A DNA stretch of 64,000 bases. It comes from Methylosinus sp. H3A (lineage in GTDB: Bacteria; Pseudomonadota; Alphaproteobacteria; Rhizobiales; Beijerinckiaceae). The position numbers were made by a program, and so were the translations under genes. Under the pieces are notes generated by a model. That model had not been told where the DNA came from and did no database searches. It was given only the letters and a program-made list of their open reading frames with translations. The DNA lies in assembly GCF_015709455.1 (NCBI RefSeq), contig NZ_JADNQW010000005.1, positions 2,286,501-2,350,500 of the forward strand, given 5' to 3'. Shown in pieces: positions 28,397 to 39,400 of this stretch. Every line of letters starts with the position of its first letter. Position 1 is the stretch's first letter.

Positions 28397-29115
28397 CACG
28401 CGCTCCCTGCGCCGAATGTGTGGGACGACTCCGGAGGCTTGTCGACGATACGGCCGTCCTCCAAATGCAGAACTCGGTTGGCGAACTGAAAAATACGAAA
28501 ATCATGCGTGACGATGACGACGGCCCGGCGGCTGTGGCGCGCGAGCGCCTGCAGCAGCTCCATCGCTTTCAGACCATTCTCGGAATCGAGCGCGGCGGTG
28601 GGCTCGTCGGCGATGAGAATTTCCGGATCGGCGGCGAGCGCGCGGGCGATCGCCACGCGCTGCTTCTGTCCGATGCTGAGCTCTGCGGGAAAAGCGTCGA
28701 TGCGATGTCCGAGGCCGACGCTGTCGAGCAGCTCATGCGCCCGGACGCGCGCAACATCCTTCTCGACGCCCATGAGATCGAGCGCGACCATCACATTCTC
28801 CGTCGCCGTCAGCATAGGGAACAGATTATGCGCCTGAAAGATGAAGCCGAAGTGTTGAAGGCGCAGCGCCGCCAGCCGATCTTCATCGAGGGATTCGGTC
28901 GACTTGCCGCAAATGGTGATCGCGCCCGCTGTCGGGCGCAGCAGATGGCCGAGTATATGGACGAGCGTCGTCTTGCCGCTGCCGGAGGGCCCGACGAGCA
29001 GCAGAACCTCGCCCGGAAGAATATCGATGTCGATATTCCTCAGAACCTGGACGGCGCTCGGCCCTTCGCCGAAATTGTGAACGAGGCCGCGCGCGCTCAA
29101 AATGGGCTGCGTCAT
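28396..29115 (-). CDS. ABC transporter ATP-binding subunit, DevA/LolD-like
   Basis: ATPase of an exporter, 239 residues. Walker A is GPSGSGKT, the signature is LSIGQKQRVA (Ile in place of the usual first Gly), Walker B is ILIADEPT and the H-loop is VTHD. The true start is the ATG at 29115 (MTQPILSARGL). It shares an ATGA overlap with the end of the permease gene, a classic coupled pair. MacB/LolD/DevA-type ATPases drive FtsX-like permeases in tripartite lipid or peptide export, matching the neighbours. Confidence 0.94.
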   Translation of the reverse strand: MTQPILSARGLVHNFGEGPSAVQVLRNIDIDILPGEVLLLVGPSGSGKTTLVHILGHLLRPTAGAITICGKSTESLDEDRLAALRLQHFGFIFQAHNLFPMLTATENVMVALDLMGVEKDVARVRAHELLDSVGLGHRIDAFPAELSIGQKQRVAIARALAADPEILIADEPTAALDSENGLKAMELLQALARHSRRAVVIVTHDFRIFQFANRVLHLEDGRIVDKPPESSHTFGAGSA

Positions 29116-30242
29116 CGGAACACCTTCACCGGATCGATCGTCATCACCTTGCCGAGCGAGCCGATCGAGGCGGCGACGCACATCAGCATCGTCGCCACGA
29201 CGATGCCGAAGGCGAGCCAGAGCGGCACTTCGGGCGCCGAGCTGAGATGGCGGGTGAAGATCACGACGACCCCGATGACACCGAGACCGATCGCCGCGCC
29301 GAAAACGCCGCCGAGCACGGCCTGCTGCACGATGATGCGGTAGAGATAGGAGCGCGGGCCGCCCATGGCGCGAATGACCGCATATTCGGGCAGGCGATCC
29401 ATCGTGCTGGCGTAGAGAGTCTGCGCGACGATGACGACGCCGACGAGCAGCGCCAGAAGAGTCGAGCTGACCAGCGTGATGCCGGCGCCGGTGGTCACGA
29501 GCCAATAATATTGGCTGCGCCAGGCGAGCTGTCCCGCCGTCAGCACTTCGACCTCCGACATGCGCGCGGCGAGCGCCTCGGCCACGGCCTCGGGCTTATG
29601 GCCCTCGGCGACGCGCACCAGCACATAGGCGATGTCATTGTCCGGCGCATAGAAGAAGGATCGCGCCTTGGCCAGCGACATGAAGACATAAGGCGCCTGG
29701 GTGAAGGTCCTTATGCCGTCCGTGAAGCCGACCACGCGAATTCTGTGGCTGTTGATCTCGACTGTCTCGCCGAGCGTGCGAATGCCGAGCTTATCGGCGT
29801 AGAGGCGATCGATCACGGCGCCGTCCGGCTCCGCCAGCGCCTCTTTCGCGCTCGGCCCCTCGACCATGGCGAAGGGCAGGCCCATCGTCGCATCGGGATC
29901 GATGCCGATGACGATGACGATTTGCCGAACGCCGTCCGGGCGCTTCAAAAAGCCGAAATGGAGCATATAGGGCTCGGCGGCCGCGACCCCCTCGACCGAC
30001 ATCGCCTGAAAGCGCCGCCGCTCCTGCAGAGGCGTCGCGAGATCGACGCTGGGCACGCCTTCCGCCGTGATCCAGAGGTCGGCGCCCGCGTGATCGACGA
30101 CGGTCGAGATCGTATGGACGAAATTCAGCAGCATGCCGAGCTGAATGCCCATCAATATCGTCGAGAATGCGATGCCGGTGAGGGTGATCGCGAAGCGGAT
30201 GCGGTCGTGGACGAGATTTCGCCATGCGATGAGCAAAGTCAT
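29112..30242 (-). CDS. FtsX-like ABC permease, DevC-like
   Basis: Inner-membrane permease, 376 residues. The layout is one N-terminal membrane segment (IRFAITLTGIAFSTILMGIQLGML), a periplasmic domain of about 200 residues, then three membrane segments (around TLVSSTLLALLVGVVIVA, VFGAAIGLGVIGVVVIF and VATMLMCVAASIGSL). It ends in TIDPVKVFR, typical for this family. The N-terminus strongly resembles DevC, the permease of the heterocyst glycolipid exporter. The chosen ATG at 30242 gives MTLLIAWRNL, the normal family start; 139 bases separate it from the dehydratase-PPTase stop. Confidence 0.92.
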   Translation of the reverse strand: MTLLIAWRNLVHDRIRFAITLTGIAFSTILMGIQLGMLLNFVHTISTVVDHAGADLWITAEGVPSVDLATPLQERRRFQAMSVEGVAAAEPYMLHFGFLKRPDGVRQIVIVIGIDPDATMGLPFAMVEGPSAKEALAEPDGAVIDRLYADKLGIRTLGETVEINSHRIRVVGFTDGIRTFTQAPYVFMSLAKARSFFYAPDNDIAYVLVRVAEGHKPEAVAEALAARMSEVEVLTAGQLAWRSQYYWLVTTGAGITLVSSTLLALLVGVVIVAQTLYASTMDRLPEYAVIRAMGGPRSYLYRIIVQQAVLGGVFGAAIGLGVIGVVVIFTRHLSSAPEVPLWLAFGIVVATMLMCVAASIGSLGKVMTIDPVKVFR

Positions 30243-30381
30243 GCGCGCGCCTTTCGACGCGGCGGCCGAGGCGCTCTCGGCCCGACTTTTCAACGCAAAT
30301 AGGGTATCGCCGGACACATCGACCCTTTCCACCTCGCCGCCAGCCGCCCCTAGGGGACATTGCGGCGCCCTCGGAAAATAC

Positions 30382-32106
30382 TCAAGCCGAGGCGCATTCC
30401 TCGCCTCGGGGCGGAAGAGGGGCGTCCTCCGTCGCACAAGCTATTATAAAGCCCTCGCTTTCTATAGTCTCGACAGCATAGACGAACATGGTTGCCCGAT
30501 CCTGGATTCGAACGCTCCCCTCTGGCGAAAAATCGACCGCTTCGAGCGATTTCAGCCTTCCGTCGACGCCGGAGCCGAGCAGCTTTCCAACCGCCTCCTT
30601 CGCTCCCCAGAGCCGGGTGATCCATTCGGCGCGGCGTGCCCTCCCGAGCGCCTTCACCTTCTCTCGCTCGTCAGGGCCGGCGACAGCGGCGAGAAATCCG
30701 TCGTCCCGATCGGCGATCCGCTCTATGTCGACGCCGACGCGCCCGCTATGGGCGGCGGCGATCGCCCGATCCTCGCAATGGGCGATGCTGACATGGGGCA
30801 GGGCCTCGCGCCCGTCTTCGCCGGCGACATAGGGGCGGCCGGCCGGGTCGGATCGGATGACGATCGCGGCCGGATGCGCCATTTCGGCCCCCGTACGGTC
30901 GCTGATCCAGCGCCGGACGCAATCCTTGGCGACCGTGCGGCCGAGCAGCCATTGACGCTGGCGCGCCGGAAAGCGGGCGTAACTCTCATAGACGGCGGCC
31001 TCCTCGAGGCCGAGACAATCGCGCGCGAGCATTCGCGGATCGAATTTGCCGAGATCGGGCTCGGCGAGCAGGAGCGCCAGAGGGCCGGTGGCCGAATTGT
31101 CGACGGGCGCCGGGCGGCCGAGCAGAAACTGTCCGGGCGCGCGGCGATGATCGACCAGCCGCCGCTCCCATTGGAATTTCCAGCAGCGCAGATCTGCGAT
31201 ACGCATCCAGACGCCGCCCTCGCCATCCTCGGCCTCGACATCGGCGTGAATGGTCTTGCCGTCCGTTTTCCGCAGCTCGATGCGTACGGGCGCGACGGTT
31301 CCCGCCGGCGGCGTCGGTCGGTAGAGCTCGAGCTTGCCGAGCCCCACGGGAAAAGCATAGCGATCGCGCTGCATCGCATAGACGCCGACCATTTGGCAGA
31401 TCGCGTCCAGCACGCAGGGCTGCAGCAGTAGCTGAGGCTCCACTGTGGAGCGAAACAGGTCGGTGGGCGACGGGACACGCAAATGGCCGGCGATGCGCTG
31501 ATCCTCGACGAAAACCTCGCCGAAGAGGCAGCGGAAGGCCGGCCCATGGAACAAATGCCGCTCGGCGTAGAGGCTCGCGGCGTCGATCCTGAGCGCCGTT
31601 CCCGCGTCGAGCGCGCCGAAATCCGGGAACAGCTCCAACAGATAATGGCGGCCGAACAGCAGCGTCGCCTCGATCGACGGCCCGCTCTGACCTTCCGCGC
31701 GAATGGCGGCGCGCACGAATGTGGCCTCGCGCTGCGGGTCATAGCGGTCGAGACGGGCTTCGATCGTCAGAATCGTGGCCTCGACATCGACGAGATCGAT
31801 CCATCTCGTCGCCTTGATCTCCTCGACGCCGATGAGCCCCTGTCCCGGAACGACACAGGCGGCGACCTCCGCCATCGCCTCTATGCTCATCGTCATCGGC
31901 AGCACGGGCAGGCAGGCCGAGAGCGGCTTGACGCCGGGCGCGTGAACAAAGGCGTGGTCGGCGAGATAGAGGTCCTCGTCGAGATGGAGGACGCGCTCGA
32001 CGAGGACGCTCTCGCCGGGCGTCGCGGCGATGACGCGGCCGACGAAAGGCAGCGCGCCGCCGCGTCTCGATACGATCCGATCCTGAGCTTCGAGCACGGC
32101 GTCCAT
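30382..32106 (-). CDS. Polyketide dehydratase fused to 4'-phosphopantetheinyl transferase
   Basis: A 574-residue two-function protein. The N-terminal half looks like a hot-dog PKS dehydratase (LADHAFVHAPGVKPLSACLPVLPMTMS near residues 50-80). It would supply the dehydration step missing from the downstream-named large synthase. The C-terminal part is a Sfp-type PPTase (VGVDIERI near 450; WGAKEAVGKLLG near 500), which attaches the phosphopantetheine arm to carrier domains. The PPTase probably primes this system's ACP and perhaps the other synthases in the window. It starts 8 bases after the condensing-enzyme stop. Dehydratase assignment is less certain than the PPTase. Confidence 0.85.
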   Translation of the reverse strand: MDAVLEAQDRIVSRRGGALPFVGRVIAATPGESVLVERVLHLDEDLYLADHAFVHAPGVKPLSACLPVLPMTMSIEAMAEVAACVVPGQGLIGVEEIKATRWIDLVDVEATILTIEARLDRYDPQREATFVRAAIRAEGQSGPSIEATLLFGRHYLLELFPDFGALDAGTALRIDAASLYAERHLFHGPAFRCLFGEVFVEDQRIAGHLRVPSPTDLFRSTVEPQLLLQPCVLDAICQMVGVYAMQRDRYAFPVGLGKLELYRPTPPAGTVAPVRIELRKTDGKTIHADVEAEDGEGGVWMRIADLRCWKFQWERRLVDHRRAPGQFLLGRPAPVDNSATGPLALLLAEPDLGKFDPRMLARDCLGLEEAAVYESYARFPARQRQWLLGRTVAKDCVRRWISDRTGAEMAHPAAIVIRSDPAGRPYVAGEDGREALPHVSIAHCEDRAIAAAHSGRVGVDIERIADRDDGFLAAVAGPDEREKVKALGRARRAEWITRLWGAKEAVGKLLGSGVDGRLKSLEAVDFSPEGSVRIQDRATMFVYAVETIESEGFIIACATEDAPLPPRGEECASA

Positions 32107-32114
32107 GCGCGCGC

Positions 32115-33368
32115 TCAGATCTTCTCGAGCACGAGGCCGGTCGCAGTGAGACCGGGGCCAAAGCCCAGCGCCACGACATGCGCGCCGGTGGGAATGGAGC
32201 GCTCCTCGACGATCGCCTTCAGAATATGCGGCACGGTGGCCGAGGACATATTGCCATTCTCGAAGAACACATTCTTGCTCATCGCCACTTGATCGTCGTC
32301 GAGCTTCAGCTCGGACTGGATATGCTCGACGATCTTGGGTCCGCCGGGATGAATGGCGAAATAGAGCCGGCTGCGCTCACGCTCGAAATCGAGCCCGGCG
32401 CGTTGGAGAAGATCCTCGACGAAGCCTTTGACCGCGGCCTTGATGACCACCGGCACCATGATCGACAGGCTCATATGGAAGCGCGTCGGACCCGGTACCC
32501 AGGTCATGTCGTCGGCGGAGTCGGGAAGGAGATGCTCATTATAGGCGAGCACTTTGAGGCCGGAGAGACCTTGGTTCCTCAGATAATCCTCGGTGACGGC
32601 CGAATATTTGATGAAGCCGTCCGCGAACAGCGTCATGGTGATGATGTTCTGCGCGGTGAGCTCCTCGGCGTCGCGATGCGCGGAGAGAATCTCCGTATGC
32701 ACGATATCGACGCGCTCCTTGGGCGGCGTGACGCCCATATGAGAGGAGGCGAGAAATCCATGTGCCATGCGTATGGCCGGAAAGGCGCCGTAGCAGCCCA
32801 TATGATAGCTATGCGTGACGGTCGTGCGCAGCCAGCCCTTTTTCGCGGTCATGCGCTCGACCGGGCTCGGCGCGAGATAGCCCGAGCAGGTGACATGGAT
32901 GAGATCGTCGGGCGCCTCGAAAGCGTCGGCGTACATTTTCTCGAGGCAATCATCCGCGACGTGGGCGTAGCTCTCGTGCCGCGCCTTCAAATCCTTCGGA
33001 TTGAGATCGCGGTAATTGTCGAAGAGCCGCATATATTCTTCTTCCGGCTCGTTGACGGAGAATTCCCCGTCGGCGAAGACGATGTCCTTGAGGCGCGGAA
33101 AAAAGACGAGCTGTCGCGCTTTCACGACAGCGGGAGACAGGCCGTAGTTCGAGAATTTCTGCCTGATCTCCTGATGCTTGGCGAAAAACGCCTCTTTGTC
33201 GGTAAGGCCGTTGCGCGAGCAGAAGGCGCGCGCGAATCCATAGGCGCTGAGCTCCAGCGTCAGCCCCTGCGGCGTCGGATCGGCCATGCGCACCGGAACG
33301 AAATCGGTGAGACAACAAGCATTTTTAACGCTGGCGCGCGTCAAGCGCTCGGTAAGTGCAAAAGACAT
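32115..33368 (-). CDS. Type III polyketide synthase-like (chalcone synthase-like) condensing enzyme
   Basis: Thiolase-fold condensing enzyme of 417 residues. The full Cys-His-Asn triad is visible: Cys192 in YHMGCYGA, His340 in FAIHPGGPK and Asn373 in NGNMSSATV. The GNMSSA string is a hallmark of the chalcone/stilbene synthase family, and GGP before it also fits. Such enzymes extend an acyl group with malonyl-CoA without a carrier protein and can close resorcinol or pyrone rings. It lies 37 bases after the large synthase, as in operons where a fatty-acid-like synthase hands acyl chains to a type III enzyme. Ring formation is inference. A KASIII-like role is the alternative. Confidence 0.82.
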   Translation of the reverse strand: MSFALTERLTRASVKNACCLTDFVPVRMADPTPQGLTLELSAYGFARAFCSRNGLTDKEAFFAKHQEIRQKFSNYGLSPAVVKARQLVFFPRLKDIVFADGEFSVNEPEEEYMRLFDNYRDLNPKDLKARHESYAHVADDCLEKMYADAFEAPDDLIHVTCSGYLAPSPVERMTAKKGWLRTTVTHSYHMGCYGAFPAIRMAHGFLASSHMGVTPPKERVDIVHTEILSAHRDAEELTAQNIITMTLFADGFIKYSAVTEDYLRNQGLSGLKVLAYNEHLLPDSADDMTWVPGPTRFHMSLSIMVPVVIKAAVKGFVEDLLQRAGLDFERERSRLYFAIHPGGPKIVEHIQSELKLDDDQVAMSKNVFFENGNMSSATVPHILKAIVEERSIPTGAHVVALGFGPGLTATGLVLEKI

Positions 33369-33405
33369 TTCTCAACCCCCTCTTCGACCCGCCCGCTTCG
33401 ACGCC

Positions 33406-36400
33406 TTACTGGCGCAGCGCCAATTGCGCTATTTTCTGCATGCTCGCCGCGACGACGATCTCCGGATTTCCGGTTGCGCCGCGCGCCAGCTCGTCCAGGC
33501 ATTCCTGCCGACCCTGCTCGATCTCGAGCGTGCGAATGTCCTTGGACTCGTAGAGCCGGCGCAATTCGTCGGTGACCATGCCGCCGTTCCACGGCCCCCA
33601 ATTGATCGCGACGACATGCGTTTTCGGCCATTCGAGGCTCAGCCGCGAGGCGAGCTTGTTCAGCACCTCATTGGCCGCGCTATAGTCGCTCTGGCCGGCG
33701 TTGCCGAAACGCCCCGCGATCGACGAGAAGAACAGCAGGAACCGCAGCCCTTCGGGACGCAGCTTCTCGATCAGCGTGAAGGCCGGCGTCGCCTTGGTCG
33801 CGAAGACGCGATCGAAGGAGTCGAGCGTCTTGTCGCGGATGAGGCGATCGTCGAGCACGCCGGCGCCATGCAGCACGCCGTCTATGCGGCCGAAGCGCGC
33901 GTACACGTCATCGATGAGCCGGCCGAAGGCGTCGGCGTCGGTGATGTCGAGTGAATGATATTCGACGCGCGCGCCGGCAGACGTCATCGCCTCGAGATTG
34001 GCGAGGATCTGGCGATCCTTCAGCATGCGCTTCCAGACGCGCTCGATCTCGACCGGCTTGACCTTCGGATTCTCGGCGCGCAGCCTGCCGATCAGAAACT
34101 CTTTCAGCTCGCTCGCGGAAAGTCGCCGCGTCTCCTCGGGCTCCGCCGCCGGCGCAGGGCTGCGTCCGACGAGGACGAGCCGCGGACGATAGGCGGAGGC
34201 GACTGCTCTCGCTATATCGGCGGTGATGCCATAGGCGCCGCCGGTCGCGAGAACGACGGCCTCGGGATCGAGACGCAGGCTCTCGATCTCGGCCGCCGCG
34301 GCGCTCGCCTGGGCGAGATCGAGCGTCCAGCGCCCGTCCTCGGTGAGGCCGATCTCGAGCGGCGAGGCGCGCAGGCCGGCCTCGATCATCAGTTCTCGCG
34401 CGATCTTGTCCGCCGCGAGATGCGGATCGACGTCGATGCAGCGCACGCGCAAATCCCGCCATTCCTGCGCGGCGGATTTGGCGACGCCGAGCGAGCCCGC
34501 CACAGCAGCGGAAAACCTTTGCTGTCGTCGCAGGCCGAATTGACCGTCGAGCGCCGTCACATTGACGAGCCAGCCGCCGCCGCGGCCCGCGCTGTCCTTC
34601 AAATCGCCTTCGAAAGTCTTGAGCAGCTGAAACAGATTGCGCGCGCAGTCGAGCCGGCGCCGATCGTCCACGCACTCGGCGTCGAGCCCGGCGAGGTTGA
34701 ACAGCGCGCCGACGCGATGGCGGCCCTCGGCGAGACGCGTCGCCAGCGCCTTCACCCCTTCTGGATCGGCGAAGTCGATCGTCATCGCATCCGTCGCAAG
34801 CGTCGTCGTCTGGTCGCCAGGCAGCGCCCGCCAGACCTGATAGCCGCGCGCCTTCAGCGCCGCGTCGAGCGCCTCGGCGACAGGCGTCGCCTCGCCGACG
34901 ACGAGGATCACGCGCTCATAAGGATAGCCGTCCATTTCCGACGCCCGCGCGGCGCGCGGCGCGGGGAGGGGGCTGAGCACATAGCGAAGCGTTTCTTCGG
35001 AACCCGCTGACCGACTATTGGACTCCACCGTCCCCAGCGGGGACAGAGACGACGGAGCCGGGGATTTTTTTGCCGGGTCGGTCCCTTCGGTCCCGGCGCG
35101 GCGCGCCTGCAGACCGTCGTACCATTCGACGACGGCGTTCAATGTCTTGAGGCCTGCGAGCTCGTCGAAGATCGTCTCTTCGTCCTGCCCCTCCATGAAG
35201 GGAAAGCGATCCTTGAGCTGATTGAAAATCTCGATTCGCTTGATCGAGTCGACGCCGAGATCGGCCTCCATATGCGCGTCGAAATCGAGCATTTCCGCAG
35301 AATAGCCGGTGCGCTCGATCATGGTCGCGAGAAGCTCGGCCTTGAATTGCGCGGTCGGCGGCATTTCGGTCGGCGCGCCCTCTGCCTTTAGAGCCGCAGC
35401 GCCATTGGCGCGCGGCGGCGCTTCGGCGGCGGGCGTGGCGGGGCGGATCGCCGCTCCATCGACCGCGGCGAAAACCGCCTCTGGCAGCACGGGAACCGGC
35501 ACGCTCGGCGTCAGCAGCCGATGCGGCGCGGTCGGCGCCGGCGCGATGGGCTCGGCGCGCTGCGGCGCTTCGAACCGGGCGAGCTCTGGCGCTTGCTCGA
35601 CGTAAGACGCGGAGCCGGCGTCGGCGCCGGAGAGGAGCCGCTCCTGCAGCGCGATGTAGCGTTGCAGCGTCACCTGCTGCTCGCGCTGCAATTCGATGAG
35701 CTGCGTCAACTCGCTGCGCATCTGCGTCAGCGGCGAGCCTCGTGGACGCGCCGCAGCGGGCGCGGGATCGCCGGATTTCGGCTCGCCTTCATTCACGGTC
35801 TCTCTCCTTCGATGCAGGATCGGCGTCGCTGCGACGCCATTCGGCTCGGTCGGCTTTTTGGGCCCGCTCGCGCCATTGACGGCGACGGGCGCCGGCGGCT
35901 TCTCGCTCGGAATGCGGATCGGCTCCGGCGCTGGCTCTTTCTCCGCCGTCGAAGCGGGTCGGCGCCAAGGGACCGCCTTGCCGCCGCTGACGCGCCAGAC
36001 GGAGGCCGGCGGATTGGCGGCGGCCTCGGCCTTTTCGAACAGAGCGTCGAGACGGATCTCCGCGAAGCCCCGATGACGAAACCATTGCGCTACGTCCACC
36101 GGCAGGCCGAGCGTGATCGCCTGGGCGAGCAAATGGCCAAATTGCAGCCATCCCGGACGCTCCGGCGCGTCGACGGCGAGCGTCGCATGCGGACGCTTGC
36201 CGAGAATGCGGTCGACGAGGCCGCTCAGCGTCATTCCGGGGCCCGCTTCGATGAAGACGCGCGCGCCGGCCTCGTAGAGGCGCTCGATCTCCTCGACGAA
36301 GCGCAATGGCTCGGCGATATGGCGCGCGAGCAGCGCCTCTATCTCCGGCGCCTCGCTCGGATAGGGAGAAGCGGTGGTATTGCTGTAGACGGGCAGCTTC

Positions 36401-39400
36401 GGCGCGGCGAAGGCGATTTTCGACAATTGCGCGGCGAGGCGCGCCTGCGCCGGCGCCATCGCGGCGCAATGAAAGGCCGCGGTCACCGGCAGGCGCTTGG
36501 CGCGCAGACCCTGCTCGCGGAAGGCTTCGACCGCTCTGTCGATCGCCGCGCCGCCGCCGGCGACGATCGTCTGATCGGGCGCGTTGAGATTGGCGATCGC
36601 GACCTCGAGGCCGAGCGCGCGGATCGCTTGCGCGACGCGCGCCTCGTCTGCGGCGATGGCGGCCATCGTGCCGCCATCCGCCGCGGCGGCCTCGGCGGAC
36701 AGCAGGCCGCGGATCTGCGACAGGCGCAGCAGATCGTCGCGCGAGATCGCGCCGGCGACGCAGAGCGCGACATATTCGCCGTAGGAGTGGCCGGCGACGA
36801 AATCCGGCGCGAGGCCGAATTCGGCGAGAATGTCATAGGCGGTGAGATCGGCGAGACCGAGCGCCGGCTGCGCGATGCGCGTGTCGTCGAGCTCCGCCTT
36901 GCGACGCTCTCGCTCCTCCTCGGTGAAGCTCGGGAGCGGGTAGATGTATCGGGAGAGGGGCTGCGGCAGCTCGCCCGCAAAAGCCGAGTCCGCGCGCTCG
37001 AAGAGGCCAAAGCTCGATGGCCGCGACAGGACGAGATCGCTCAGCATGTCGAGCTTCTGCGAGCCCTGTCCGGGGAACAGCATGCAGACGCCGCCGCCGG
37101 CCTCTTCCGCGCCGCGATCGTGGAAATAGATTCCCTGCGGCGCCTTGATCGTGCGCTTGCCTTTGCCCTGGCGCAGGAAGAATTCGAGCTTGGATTTCAG
37201 GTCTTCGACCGAGGTCGCGACGATCGCCAGCCGGCTCACCGGCTCGCCGGCGGGCAGGCGGAGCGCTTGCTCGTCGAGATGCAGCGAATAGGCGAGCTGC
37301 CCGAGCGAGAGAAGGTCTGGATGGACGAGCGAGGCCAAAAGACTCTGCGCCGCGCGCTCGACCTCGGCGCCGTCGGCGCGCGTCACCACGATGAGCTCGG
37401 CGGCGCGCGGCGTGAAATTCTCGACGTCGCTTTCGCGGTAGCCGCCGGCATATTCCTCGAGGACGGCGTGGAAATTGGTGCCGCCGAAACCGAAGGCGCT
37501 GACGCCGCAGCGCCGCGGCTCGTCCGGCGAGCGCGCGAACCAGGGCCGCGCGCGCGTATTGACGTAGAAGGGCGTCTGCGCGAAATCGACGCGCGAGCTG
37601 GGCTTGTCGACGCCGAGCGTCGGCGGCAGCACGCGATGCTTCAGCGCCAGCGACGCTTTCACCAAAGCTGCGAGGCCGGCCGTCACTTTGGTGTGGCCGA
37701 TCATCGATTTCACCGAGCCGACCGCGCAGGACTGGCGCTCCGCGCCGGCCTCGCCGAAGACCTGAGTCATCGACTTGATCTCGCATTTGTCGCCGACGAC
37801 CGTGCCGGTGCCATGCGCCTCGATGAGCGCGACGCTCGCGGGATCGACGCCGGCTTTCTCATAGGCGCGCTGAAGCGCCAGCGCCTGGCCTCTATTGTCC
37901 GGCGCGGTGAGGCTGCGATTGCGGCCGTCGCTCGAGCTGCCGACGCCCTTGACCACCGCATAGATGCGGTCGCCGTCGCGCTCCGCGTCGGAAAGGCGTT
38001 TCAACACGATCGCCGCGACGCCTTCGCCGAGCACGATGCCGTCCGCCGTATCGGAGAAGGGGCGGCAGACGCCCGTCGGCGACAGCGCATGAGTCTGGGC
38101 GAAGGACATGAAGGCCATGCAGCCATTGGCGCCGTCTATGCCGCCGATCAGAGCCACATCGGCGTCATGCGACTGCAGCTCGCGAATGCCGGCGTCGAGC
38201 GCGGCGAGCGAGGAGGAGCAGGCCGCGTCGACGGTGAAATTGGCGCCGCGCAGATCGAGGCGGTTGGAGACGCGGCCCGCCGCCACATTGGCGAGAAAGC
38301 CGGGGAAGGAATCCGGCGTCCATTGCGGGAGCTGGCTTCCATAGAGCGAGGAGACGATGTGCGCGCGCGTCTCCTCGGAGAGTCCGGCGACCTTCGGCAG
38401 GTAATGCGAGAGCAGCGTGCGGAAGACATAGAGTGTTCCGAGCTCGTTCATCGCGCCGCTGGCGAAGATCGTCGCGGTGCGGTCCTTGGGGAAAGGCCGG
38501 CGATCGAAGCCGGCGTCGGCGAGCGCTTTCGTCGCGACATGCAGCGCCAATAGCTGCACCGGCTCGATCGAGGGCAGGCTCGCCGGCGGAATGCCATAGG
38601 CGGTCGGATCGAAGGCGATCTCGTCGAGGAAGGCGCCCCATTTCGAATAGATGCGATCCGGCGCGCGGGCCGTGTCGAAGAAATCGCTCGGCCGCCAACG
38701 ATCCTCGGAGACTTCGCGGAACATGCAGATCGATTGCACGATATTGCGCCAGAAGGCGCGCGCGTCCTCCGCGCCGGGCATGACGCAGGCCATGCCGACG
38801 ATGGCGATGTCCTCGCCCTTTTCTTTCGCCACGCGCGCGGGCTCGGCGGCGGCGCGATGCTTCGCGAGCAGCTCGGCGGCGCCGCGCGAGACTTCTTCAT
38901 GCAGCTCGGCGACGCCGAGCGTGGCGCGGCGCAGACGTGCGACCTCGCCCATCATATAGAGGCCGTCGCGACGCTGCGCCTCGACGTCGAGCTCGATATA
39001 GCGGCCGGATTCGTCGAGGCCCGTCCGCTCACCCTTATGCGCGAGGCCCTTGGAGGCGATGCGCAGGCGACCGACATTGAGCAGCTCCAGCGTCATCAAT
39101 ATCTGCTCGTCCGATTTCTCCTCGCGAATGAGGCGCCGGCGCGTTTCGTCGAATTCGCCGCAGAAGCTCGTTCGCGCGCAGCGTGTGTAGATGCCGACGC
39201 CCGATTGCAGCAGCGCCGTCTCGTCGCAGCGCAGCGCCTGATGCTGGAACTCCTCGAGAATAGCGCCGGCGCTCACCGCCTCATGGGTGAAGAGATAGGC
39301 GGTGCCCATCAGCACGCCGATCTTCATGCCGCGCGCCGCGAGCGGCGCGGCGAGGCGCGCGACCATCGCCGCCGAGAGCGCGTCATGCACGCCGCCGGCG

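Noticed and set aside
35521..38553. Open frame of 1010 codons on the plus strand
   Set aside because: It is antisense to the lipid synthase, whose KS, AT and ACP motifs are unmistakable. The product is Arg/Asp/Glu-rich without any family feature, as expected for shadows of GC-rich genes.
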